Part shown: positions 26,292 through 37,440 of the stretch, piece after piece | Layout: each line of letters starts with the position of its first letter | Position numbering within the stretch: position 1 is the stretch's first letter | DNA from: Neelides folsomi | Taxonomy: Eukaryota > Arthropoda > Collembola > Neelipleona > Neelidae | Direction: 5' to 3' | Assembly: GCA_034687125.1 (NCBI GenBank) | Contig: JAQGBZ010000101.1 | Coordinates: 124,001-188,000, forward strand | DNA length: 64,000 bases | The notes under the pieces: generated by a model | What the model saw: only the letters and a program-made list of their open reading frames with translations | Told to the model about the DNA's origin: nothing | Databases searched by the model: none | Position numbers and translations under genes: made by a program

Positions 26292-28129
26292 CGCTCCGCA
26301 ATCTGCCCAATTATCTTTAGAAACTGAAAGAACCCCCCTTTTGACGACGAAGGTGAATGAATAGTTTACGAATGAAACTTTCATTACCCATTTCCCGCGA
26401 GAGAGTGGAATGAAAATAAACTCTATTGCATGGATAATGGGATGTAAGAAGTACAGTTGTGGCTCACAGAGAGCATTGAACGAAACATTAATTATCAACG
26501 CTTAATTTTACCTTGTGTGAGTCGCGTTCCTTTGTTCCAGCCCTACTAAATAAAGACCACTCTTTGGGGAAAGAAGAAATTGAAAAAACGAGACACTCAC
26601 TCCTAGTCACTCTTTTCAAATTAGACAAGTTTGTGTTAGTTGAAAAAATAAAGAACCTCTGTTTTATTTTATTAGCGAGAGGCGAGAGAGGTTGTAATGT
26701 ACGGAGAACTTTGGTAAATCGAGTTCAACTTTTCTCCCATCTTTTTCACCAAGACCAAACTTTCAATTTCGTCTCAAGCCTTGAGTTCCACTCGAGTCTT
26801 GTTTACTCTCTTTCCCTCTCAACCTCAATGAACTTCAAGGGAGCCTTTGATATTGGCAATGAGGAAAACGTGCAATTTGAGCTGTGGGCGGGCGGCGGTC
26901 TGACGACACGTTCAACACACAAAGTCTTTTGGGGTCCACCTCAGAACTGATGTACAATTATGTTTGGTCAAATTACAATTTACAACTTCCAACCAGGATA
27001 AGGTACCTTATATGTAATTTTGTAAGTGAAGAAAGGAATAGGGTGTGGGAGATGACTCGCTGATGACTAAATGTAAGAACTGAATACCAAATAAAAACTC
27101 AAGGCTTTATGAGCATAAAACTAAGTTATTCTTATTGTTAGGATTATGAGTTAAATGCTTGTCTATGAATATAAGGAATATGTGAATGGACCAAAATAAA
27201 CAGATTAGGTAAGTTATAAGATTATACCATACCTTAATAATAAGCGTGTACCTACTTATTTATGAAGTACAGGCTATAAATGTATGAGTAGATATGTAAA
27301 AAAAATTTATTTATCTTTGATAGTAATAATCTATAACATTTCAGCTGAATATTGGATTTATAAATTGAATGTATCGGTATGCAATGGGGATTAATGGATT
27401 AAACAAACAGATTTTTAATATATTGATCAGTTTTACATATTAATACATGTAAAATATCTTCTAATGTACACACATGTTAATACATAAAGAGAATAGGTAA
27501 TGAATCATTTCAATTTTAACAAACGTTCATAACACATTTATTAATTTACATTGTGCTCGGATAACAAAGCAATTAATCCCGGATATTACATGAGTTATGA
27601 AATGAATAAAGAGATTATCAATATGTTGATTATGTATTAGGAAAGGAGTACATACTGTGATGAATTAAAGTTTAATGAACGCTCGACTAAATTGTCGTTC
27701 TAGCATGCTATGTTTACCAAGGAATTTCTTGTATTATGTATAGCATTAATTTATTTTTCATTTATAATTAATATCACTTTTCGATCAACTAATAACACAT
27801 CACGCTGACATTGAGATTATTCAGTATTAATTCAAAAATCGCTTCAATAATAAAACATGTAAGGAAATAAAGTTTATAAATTCCATTAGTACAGCGAGTA
27901 TAGCCACCATCTTATATTATTTTGACATGCATTCTGATCAGTTAAATTTAATTTAATTTTCAAATGGTTGTCCTTGTACAATTTCATGGCATGATGTTTT
28001 GAAATTATTTTTCTAAACTTTACGCTTATTGTTGCTTTAATAGGCTCAATCTCGACAAGCGAATTAAAGGGTTGAGAGAATCTCTTTTTCGCTATTTTCT
28101 CACCAAAAAAACGGGTTTGAGAGTTTCAG
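26292..28129. other. Intergenic, no supportable gene
   Basis: Right flank of the LTR element, then AT-rich DNA. The plus ORF at 26513-26950 starts at TTG and has no recognisable content. Nothing else stands out before the small gene at 28.1 kb. Confidence 0.5.
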
Positions 28130-29084
28130 ATGTTGCAGGTTTAAGTTTTTACTTTAAACATCTCTTATTAAATCGTCATAATCTGACAGACTGACTGGTT
28201 GTGATAATTGATAATTATGATTCTAAAAGGTTTTTTGGCTGATAACGCTGGGCATTCCACTCCATGGAAAACAGTCGGATATGAAACTATTGAGAAATTT
28301 CTCTTGGCTCAAAGTGACATGATCGAAATTAGGAGGAAAGTTGGAGAGAAGAAAACTTTTCTCTTTGTAAAAGCCCGCCTGCCCTAATCCCCTTTGTAGC
28401 AATTTGAGAAGTTAAGATGTTTTTATTTAATTGCTTTTATATTTATTACAGTTAAGAGAATCATACATTCCACCAAAGTTCAAAAGCATCCGAAAAACAA
28501 TTCTTGATCAAGAAAATGACCAAAGCACGCCCATCTACGAAAACACAACAGAAATATTGGTAAAGTAGTTCGTTTAAAAATAAAAATATTTAATTATTTA
28601 ATTTACTTGTTATTTTATTAAATGATTTTGGGGGATTTTCTCAAGACTGGACAGAAAAAGCATTCAGAACCCGAGCCAACATTGGTTAAACTCCGAGTTC
28701 CCATCAATCCTCTGTTGAGCTCAACTTTCGCCATTTCAATCAACGACAATCCCAAGAAAATCTTAAAGTTCATTAATCACACACAAATTGAAGAAGCCAT
28801 CGAGGAAATCAAAAAACTTGATGAAACGATTGAATGCTTTCAATCAAAAGTGAAGCCTTAAATCATTAATTTAATTAAATATGTTACAAGATTTAATCGC
28901 ATTATTCGTAGCCAGCTATTTCTATTTATCTTTAAGATTAAGTATTAAGCATTTTAAAATTAATAAATAATTTATCGTTATGTTTTTTATTTAGGTGTCA
29001 AGATATGAAACTTTATGCAAAATTAAAGACGAAACCATTGAGCAATTCATTGAGATGAAAGAAAATTTATTGAAGAAATGCTAG
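28130..29084 (+). CDS. Unrecognised small helical protein, 4 exons
   Basis: Model: 28130..28138 (ATG TTG CAG), 28452..28559, 28646..28849 and 28995..29084 (stop TAG). All junctions are phase 0, giving about 136 residues. The first exon encodes only MLQ and rests on its GTTTAAG donor. Exon 3 could also start at 28655 (GGACAG acceptor). Exon 2 gives RESYIPPKFKSIRKTILDQ. The C-terminal half is charged and probably coiled (IEEAIEEIKKLDETIECFQ, then RYETLCKIKDETIEQF). It has no signal peptide or membrane segment. I do not recognise the family; a small subunit of a coiled-coil complex is possible. It converges on RRM2, whose stop codon is about 1 kb away. Confidence 0.6.
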
Positions 29085-30130
29085 TGAAACAAATTAATTT
29101 TGAATAAAACCAATCGGTTGTTTTCTATACAATCCATAATTACGTTCAGTACACCAACACCGTAGGGAATAACATCGAAGCAAATATCCCACATCTAAAG
29201 GATCTTTGAACAATGAAATCATACATTGAGATCTTTATTGAAAGTTGATGCACGAGCAGTCCAGAACTCTGGATGTGTACGCTCTGCTTTCTTATATTTA
29301 TGGTTAACTTATCTCTTATCTCATTTAAAATTATGGCTAGAATTATTCTTAAATGTCATTAAGTATAAAATACCAATTCCGTCCTTTTATTATATCTAAC
29401 ATTTTTAATTGATACGTTTTAGTCAATTGATAATACAATATTTGATTAAATCACAATATAGGATATGCCTACATATTGTCAAAGGTAAAAAGATACTCTG
29501 TTTAGGAATCCATGTCGTTTCACATCACATTGCATATAGCAAACCTTTCGTCATAGGTCAGAACTCATAGTTCATATTCATGAATTTATAGGCTCAAAAC
29601 TTTACAAAATCATGTTTAAATTAAGTGAGTTGCACCTTCAATCTTATCGTAAGTTAACCGGCAATCATTGAGTGGTAAATCATAAATGCTTAAAATATAG
29701 AAAATGAAAAAGAAAGAAAACTTTTGTTATTACACAAGTTTGAGCTAAATCAGCCTTGTTAAATAATGCTGAACTTGTACAAATTTAATTCAAGAGTAAC
29801 ATTCATATAATACTCGAAGCATGTTTTCAATACAAAATATGTATAATTAGGAGAAAATGTTTAAAACAAATAATTGGATTCATCTATATATTTTCTATAT
29901 TAACTCTACCGTCACACTAGAAAAGTAGGCAAGAATAATTAAGACTCTGTAACATATTTATATGTAACCTAAATGCAAACTTAGCATTCTGAATTCAATC
30001 GACAATATAAATAACACTTTTAGAAAAATTGATCAAGGATTAAGATTTTAGTTAAAATTATGAATATTAAAGTTAATAAGTGTAATAAGTTACTTGGTCA
30101 ATATTTAAAATCTAAGAATTTTTAAGTTTC
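29085..30130. other. Convergent intergenic spacer
   Basis: AT-rich DNA between the stop codons of two convergent genes. It should hold both 3' untranslated regions. I see no gene or clear repeat. Confidence 0.5.
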
Positions 30131-31785
30131 TTAAAACTCCGCATCGAGGGTGAAAACCATCTCAGCTCTATTGGCCATAACACCGGACTTCTGATATTCT
30201 CCAACCTTCTTCTCAAAAAAGTTTGTTTTTCCCTCAAGTGAAATGTGTTCCATGAAATCAAAAGGGTTCTCCACTTTGTAAATCTGAAAATAAATATTTT
30301 AGTAAATAAAAGAAGTTTTTAAACAATTTTATATCTACAAAGATAATGTTTATACACAGAATTATAATCAGCGATCAAGTTGATAAAGTCCAAAAATCAA
30401 AAGCTATGATAAAATAAAATGATAAGAAATAATCAAGATCCTTATTTTATACCTTTTCACAACCAAGTTCGAGGAGAAGACGATCAGCGACGAATTCAAT
30501 GTACTTTTTCATGAGGGTACAATTCATCCCAATCATGTCAACAGGGAGAGACTCAGTGAGGAACTCTTGTTCGATCACAACAGCTTCACGAATAATGCTT
30601 ACAATTGTGTCCTGTGGTGGCTTATTCACAGTATGCTTAAACATCAAGCATGCAAAGTCACAATGGAGACCCTAAAAATAAAAATAAGGATTAGTTTTTA
30701 AAGATTCATTCCAAACAGACTCAACCGGCACGAGAAGGTCCAATGGGATAGAATGATTAAACTGCTGATTGGAAGATGGAATGAAAATGATGTCGGTTAT
30801 GAAATTTGGAAAAGTCGGTTACTGAAAAATGATTTTAAAGATTGCCACCTCGTCTCTCGAAATGAGTTCGTTGCTGAAGGTAAGCCCAGGCATGAGTCCT
30901 CGCTTTTTGAGCCAGAAAATGGAGGCAAAGCTCCCAGAGAAGAAAATGCCTTCAACAGCAGCAAAGGCAATCACACGCTCGGCATACGTCGCTTTCTGAT
31001 CCCCAATCCAGGAAAGAGCCCAATCCGCCTTCTTCTTTACACATGGCATGGTTTCAACAGCATTGAAGAGGAAATCCCTAAAAGTTCAATTGTTTTATTA
31101 ACCAATCCAGTCCAGTTAAATCGTATGTAATGTAATAGTGTGATTGTGAAGCATTAATAAAATATAAAATTTTACCTCTCAACTGGGTCCTTCACATAAG
31201 TGTCAATGAGAAGAGAGTACATTTCAGAATGAACATTTTCAATCATGATTTGAAATCCATAAAAACAACGAGCTTCAGTGAGCTGAACCTCAGCACTGAA
31301 TCTCTCGACCAAGTTTTCGTTCACAATTCCGTCAGAAGCTGCAAAGAAGGCGAGGACATGAGAAATGAAGTGTCTCTCTTCTGGCTTCAATTTCTCCCAG
31401 TCAGAATAATCCTATATACATTAACAAAAAATTATTAATAAAGTACCATACCTAAATAGATGAGATACCTCTATAATAATTTAACCATCAACTTAAATAT
31501 ATGTAACAAAGAATAATAGCTTCTCTATCCGAGTCTTTAAATTAAATCATTGAAAAAATGCTTTCAAACCTTTGACAAATCAACTTCTTCAACAGTCCAA
31601 AAAGATGCAACAGCCTTCTTGTACATTGTCCAAATGTCCCTGTATTGAATCGGGAAGATGACGAAGCGTCCCGGGTTCTCCCTCAACAATGGCTCATCCT
31701 CATTGTATGACTTCCCGTTCCCGTTCTTACTCCCGCTATCGCTGATGGCCAACTTCTCAATTCCGTTTCCGTTGTCCATGTCCAT
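30131..31785 (-). CDS. RRM2: Ribonucleoside-diphosphate reductase small subunit (complete, 5 exons)
   Basis: Exons (minus): 31785..31570, 31411..31176, 31077..30849, 30671..30453 and 30283..30131, giving 350 residues with all phases consistent. The protein forms the radical-bearing subunit that, with RRM1, reduces ribonucleoside diphosphates to deoxy forms in the cytosol. The diiron ligands are all present: D99 (ASDGIVNEN), E130 and H133 (ENVHSEMY), E193 (VEGIFFSG), and E227 and H230 (DEGLH, split by intron 3). Y137 is the radical tyrosine. The C-terminus FTLDAEF is the tail that docks onto the large subunit. Compared with mouse R2 (390 residues) the N-terminus is about 40 residues shorter, and I see no KEN degron in it. 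The start ATG at 31785 is the first in frame. It is divergent from NDC1. Confidence 0.97.
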
Positions 31786-32640
31786 GGCCTAAAGAGCTTC
31801 GAGTTTAATTAGAAGTTAAATAAATGTAAACTGAAAAATGCTTCTTTTGTGAAGCGGAGAGAGAGAAGGAGTGGAGAAGAAAAGACGAAGTGACGAAGAC
31901 TGAAGAAGACGACGGTTGGGACAGAGAAATCGCGCTCAGAAATCCATTGTCTAATTGGCGGGCGAAGAGTCATTCACATAGCTCAAACACACCAATGGAG
32001 CTCCCATGAACAGGAACAAAAAATAAGCAAGTAATGTGAACCGACTTTCAATCCGCTTTATAACTATTACTTGCGTTTGCGTTGGATCAAATTGTCTCAA
32101 GAACACGAACGAACGTGCAATGCAGGTTGAAACAATTCTCACCGGCCACTGGTCAATAAATTTATTAATTGTAATTAAATGACAAGTGACAATATTTGGT
32201 AATTGAAAAATTGTTATCGAAAATCTTGATTAATCAAATTCAATTAATTTACTTTACAAAATTCACAAATAATATATTATTCATCCTGACTAAAAGAATA
32301 AATTGGGAAAATGTAAAGACGAAATTGAAAATTGAAATGAAAGAGGTGAGTTTGTAACAATTATTAGTTTTAACTTTATTAATTATTATATTTGATTATT
32401 TTTATTTAACGTATATATGTTACGATTTACGATAGATTTTACATTAATTACTTTTATTACAAATGAATCAATTTTTATTGTAATTCATCGTATTTATCTA
32501 TTCTTTGAATTTAGATTGATCATCTGTACTGTATCTTGTCGGAAGATTATTTCAATAAGTCAACTTACTTAGAAAAATAACTTATTTGAGAAAGCCAAGA
32601 CTCGTAATAAACGCTGATAAAATCTAAATACGCTATTAAA
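31786..32640. promoter_or_regulatory. Divergent promoter interval between RRM2 and NDC1
   Basis: The start codons of RRM2 (minus) and NDC1 (plus) are 855 bp apart, so both promoters and 5' leaders must fit here unless distant leader exons exist. The RRM2-proximal 200 bp (31800-32000) is purine-rich and less AT-rich than the rest. The open frame at 31951-32142 has no support as a gene. I could not pick a convincing TATA box or factor site by eye. Confidence 0.4.
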
Positions 32641-35600
32641 ATGGAAAAGGTAAGAATGGAGGAGAAATCGTCGTTCGTTGAATTTTTAGGAGAAAAGGTA
32701 ATTTATTAATTTAGCGTACAATCACATTATACTTAAGTATATTATGTACAGGGCATTCATCATAAGTATATCGGACTTTAAAGCTTAATTACACGAAATA
32801 TTAAGAAATGAATTAATTGATATAAATGAAATCTGAATGTTTAATGGTCAACTTAAATTTATTTGGTAAGCTGAGAGCCATAATGGTCTATACGTCGTTG
32901 CAATCCCCCCTCATCTCCATGAAATGCATTTCGACACATTTCAATAATTTTTCCACCACATTCTTAAATAATCCTTTCCCTCAGATCATCAATAGTTGAT
33001 GAATTATCAGAGTAAACTAAGTGTAAGTTTTTGATGTATACCCAGAAAAAGAAGACTGGAGGCGTAAGATCCAAAGATTTTACTCTTTAATCAAAAGACG
33101 TAATTTGGTTGCCATTATGAATTTAAATAAAACGGGAACGGCGAATTATCGAAATTGTCGGTAAAAGCTTCTGCCGTTTCTTGCACTTTAACAATTGAGA
33201 CCAATAGTAAAATGTGTCATATAACCCACAATATTTCAACAAATTAGTAAATTATTGGTCAATTAGTCTAAGAGATTATTATCATCAAAGTCCGATATAC
33301 TTATGATGAATGCCCTGTATATTGCCTTACAACTACAATTAATATAAAAAATTGTAATAACTATTTTTGCAGAAACTAAATTATTTTTGCCTTTTAGATG
33401 TTTAATAAGCGTGTGCTGCAGGCTATTTTGACAATTTGGGGATTTCAATTTGTTCTCTTCTTTCTACCGACAAGTTTTTTGAAAACGGGATTTACAAGTT
33501 TATCCTTGTATCAATTATTCATCGCGCCTTGGATGAATAGTTTTCTGCTCATGTTAACAATCGGATCTTTTGGAATAATATCAAGCATTTTTTCGATGGC
33601 ATTCACCCATGCTTACAACGTTAAATGTAAAATGGATTTTCAATATATTTATCCAAATCTTTCAAATTATATGAATTAATTATTAATTATGTTTTAGGGT
33701 CAGTAACTTATCCGAAAAGAAATATCGATATTGTATCCGACGTCTTTTCTATCAAGAGAATATTATCAATGATAATCCTTGCTTTGTGTGGAGGATTCCT
33801 TTCTTTATCATACCTGTATATTTATTACTCAGAAATCTCCGAGGGGTTAAACATTAAAGGAAGGTGATTGGAAATGATTTTATACAAACTTATTTTACAC
33901 ACCAAGATATTATTTTCATAAGCTAAACATACATTAATTACAATTATGATTATAAACCGGTTTTTTTATTTGCTTTGTAGGATTCATGATCAATATATTG
34001 CCCCGAAACCGAAGGAATTTGCATTAAACGAAAAGTACTTTTTTATTGCCTTTGCTGCGGCGTTTTTGAACGTTATGAACTACTTTAAATTTTATTTTCA
34101 TCAAAAGTACTTAATTAACTTTCCTGTCATCGACGTGACAAGGATTGAAAAGATTCGACTTGGATTATTTGAGAGCTTTAAAATGTCTTTTAACATTGTT
34201 GGTTCTTTGCTTCCAATCTTCTACATGTTATATTTTCTTATCGGTAACAATAATATTTTAAATTGTAATTCGCTAAATAATTTTCTTTTATAAATAACCT
34301 TAAAAATATTTACTATCCGTAAATAATCATTTATTGTGGAATGTAATTTATTTCAGGATCTTTAGTTTTTGCACAGTTTAGTTCAATGGCTAATATTGGG
34401 TCCGAAGTGGAATTCAGCATTTGGGATTTAAAATTCCATTGTGCTGTTGCAGCCTTTACAACACTTGCAATGACGACAAATTTCTTTCTTTGGAAATTAA
34501 TCCAAATTTATACTACTGAAGTAAAATCATTAACTTAATTTTTATTTTAAGTAAATTTAATTTGCTTAAACATTTAAAATCCTCAACTAATCCTCAACTA
34601 AACAAATGTTTTAGGAAATTATTGTTCCAATTGAAAGTTCAATTCCTGGAACTGTAATATTGAGTAGTTGCTTGTCTTCAAATAATAAGTTTTTAAAATA
34701 CTTGGGGTATAAAAAACTGAAAGATATGAGTTTGTATTCATCCAAGGAATTATCCGCCGTGTTCAAACTAAGTTTTCCAGGTATGCAATTATAATATGAT
34801 AAATTAAAATTACAAACAAGTCCATACGACTTATTTTTAATGAAGCACTGTACCTTATTAATCTTATTTAGGCAATCATCCAATAAATTGGCATGCTTTG
34901 TATGGTAAATCGCTCACATTCATTCAAGAACAGACAAACAAAGTTAAGATGTTCAATGAAAACTTAATTAAAGAAAGTGAAAAGACAATTGCAAATCAAC
35001 TCAAGCCTCCTACAGTTTATCCAACTTTTATTATTCAAAATCGTACATGTTTGGATGAAAAGACTTCAATTCGTAATCGGGGACCTGCGTTTAGAGATTT
35101 AAGAACTGCAAATCAGTATGTTCAATTTTCAAAATATCTTAATGTTTGATAGATTCCATTGTAAATAATATAAAATAATATAAATGATAACTGATGTTTT
35201 TATATGCAGATTTGTAGTTCCCAAAAAGCTTAAAGCTAAACAACCCGATATTTTCGAGATACTGCATTTAAAATTCAATGTAAGTTTTTATATTCATGAA
35301 ATTATTAATATTTAAATAATCATTAATAATTTATTTCATTTTTTGGATTTAAGTTACGAAAAGCTTTTGAATCTTCAACGGTATACAAGTACTTCACAAC
35401 TCCTATTAAAAGCTCAGAGATCTCAAATTTATTCGAAGATGCTTCTCTTGTAATAATTGCTATTCAGGGGCTTGTTGATATTTCGTGCAAGTCTGTTGAT
35501 GAGCAAATTAATGAAACATTTAGCAATTCATGGAATATTCAAAGAGAAATCAAAAATGTCATTCAAACAATCCTCGATCTTTACCTTGTAATAATAAACA

Positions 35601-36010
35601 TACTTTAATATATTTAACCTATAAATTACATTACTATTTAGGAAAGAATTATATAATGATTGGAATAAAATGAATTTTAGGAAATGCAAAGATTTCGTTT
35701 GCAAACAAAGCAAGAAGATATTCTCTTCACAAAAATTTCCAGTTCAAATAATTGCCACATTCAAGAACAAGTTTTTGTGGCTACTCTTGCTTCCTGTGAA
35801 AGATTCTTTTACCAATTTTATAAATATTTTGAGTAAGAATTTATAAAATATTTTAAACTTAAATCGAATGAGCTAAATTAATTTAATTTATAATGATTTT
35901 AATTTATTTTCAGTATATTATGCATTGATTTTGCTATTCAAAAGAAATTAAAAGAAATTGCAAAGCCCGAAACTGCAGAAATAAACTTTGCGGCAAACTT
36001 TTTATACTAA
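32641..36010 (+). CDS. NDC1: Nucleoporin NDC1 (complete, 11 exons)
   Basis: Exons: 32641..32697, 33398..33626, 33698..33863, 33981..34243, 34357..34520, 34615..34780, 34872..35115, 35210..35279, 35354..35587, 35681..35832 and 35914..36010. The total of 1842 nt gives 613 residues, with every junction in phase. Six hydrophobic segments lie near residues 26-46, 67-89, 118-138, 170-186, 221-238 and 267-287, as in the NDC1 family. The motif LSFPGNHPINWHAL matches the family signature (SLSQPGGHPHNW-type) that follows the membrane domain. LFEDASLVIIAIQGL matches the C-terminal cytosolic region. NDC1 is an integral protein of the pore membrane that helps insert and anchor nuclear pore complexes. Human NDC1 has 674 residues. 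Except for intron 1 (700 nt, holding a mariner relic), introns are about 70-120 nt. Family membership rests on motif and topology recall. Confidence 0.88.
32749..33317 (-). mobile_element. Degenerate Tc1/mariner element in NDC1 intron 1
   Basis: 569 bp with perfect 31-bp terminal inverted repeats (CAGGGCATTCATCATAAG... at both ends), flanked by TA duplications. The minus strand reads SLDLTPPVFFFWVYIKN, then STIDDLRERII, a stop, and ECGGKIIEMCRNAF. This matches the C-terminal part of mariner transposases (SPDLTPLDFFLWGYLK-type). The third catalytic acidic position (D in LDFF) is Val here, and stop codons interrupt the frame. It cannot encode an active enzyme, though its intact ends could still be a substrate. 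It accounts for most of NDC1 intron 1. Confidence 0.9.
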
Positions 36011-37440
36011 CATGTAAGAATAATAACAAGATAATTTGTTAAAAGTAAAGGACTCACCAGAAATGAAATGAAGCAGAAATTTCAACATCATGAATTTAAT
36101 TTTGATTTCCTTATTGTTATCATTCTTCTCACCATTATTAATTTTCAAACTTTAAGTTCGAGTTGAAGAGGTTCGAGTTAATAAATATTATTGTAATATA
36201 TAAAAACTGCCATTTTACTTATGATGTAAAAGCCACTTATAAATTATTCCATCTTTTTTAACAAATACATAATATAAAATAACATGTTACAAATAATATA
36301 CAAATAATATTTTCATATACTTAATTAATTACACAGTGATTCAGCGATTATAATGCATTCGTGCTGCGAATACCCGTATAAGTTTAAAACGCATATTGAA
36401 AATACTCAGGATGCATTATAGTTAAAATTATTATCTTTACATTATTTAATATTGACAATATAATAAGTTCAACATTATTCAACATTTTATATATCTAATT
36501 AAATAATTACCAATATAGTATGTATATTTAATATGTAGCATACACTACTACTCATGAGCACGGGAGTTGTCAAAATCCCTTTTACGACTACCTTGCAAAT
36601 TATTCAGTATATCATATTTTGCACTTTAATTAATCATTAGTTTGTTCGAAAATATAATATAAATTGAAATTAACAAAAGATTTGAAATTAAAACTTTAAA
36701 TATAAGAAAAATCTAATACTTGGTAACGTCACTCTTAGCTTTAATTTGCTCACGGGTTCTCTGAGGTATAGAAGAGACCAATCTCTGACAAGTTTAATTT
36801 AAAATCTTTTGTTAATTTCAATTTATATTATATTTTCAAATAAACTAATGATTAATTAAAATGCAAAATGTGATATAATGAATAATTTGAGAAAATAATG
36901 CAAGGTAGTCGTAAAAGGGATTTTGACAACTCCCGTGCTCACGAGTAGTGTTAATATAATATAAATTATTAGGATTGTACTTTAAAGTTTTACATAGATG
37001 TAACACATTTGTAAACACTGATAAATATAATTAAAAGGCAGTGTATAAGCTCATAATTAATTAAATAAGGTATGCGTTATAATATTCTATAATCTGGAAT
37101 TATTAAAATACACGAATCTTATAAAATTCCAACTCAAACAATTTATTTTTATAATTAATATGTGTTCTCCTAACATGAAATATTTTATTTGATCCGCTTT
37201 ATTCAGACATTTTGTTAAATAACACATTACTTATTTAACTTACTAATTTATTATTATAAATTTTTTAAACAACTTGAGTAAAACAGAAATTATTTACACG
37301 TTTAAATGTTTGCATCTTTGCATATAACATTCTTTAACTGATTTCTATTTCATTTCTATTCTTTGTCTTAATATTTAAGTTCAAATTGTTTATAATGAGC
37401 CCTCTTCTTCCCGAAATCCGAAAATTCGGTTCTTCTAGTT
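36011..37440. other. Intergenic AT-rich spacer with a fold-back element
   Basis: Spacer between the convergent 3' ends of NDC1 and dipeptidase A. Apart from the fold-back element at 36542-36952 it is simple AT-rich DNA. I see no gene. Confidence 0.5.
36542..36952. mobile_element. Fold-back MITE, about 411 bp with long inverted arms
   Basis: The left arm starts ACACTACTACTCATGAGC and the right arm ends with its near complement. The arms continue inward for about 160 bp each (shared runs include GTTGTCAAAATCCCTTTTAC and AATTGAAATTAACAAAAG). They enclose a loop of roughly 90 bp (about 36702-36790). Arm identity is high, with one block of about 11 extra bases in the right arm and a few substitutions. 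There is no coding capacity. Such structures are typical of non-autonomous DNA transposons and give a hairpin if transcribed. I could not identify a clear target duplication or superfamily. Confidence 0.8.

Noticed and set aside
26513-26950. 145-codon plus-strand ORF next to the LTR element
   Set aside because: It starts at TTG and shows no domain or retroelement similarity.
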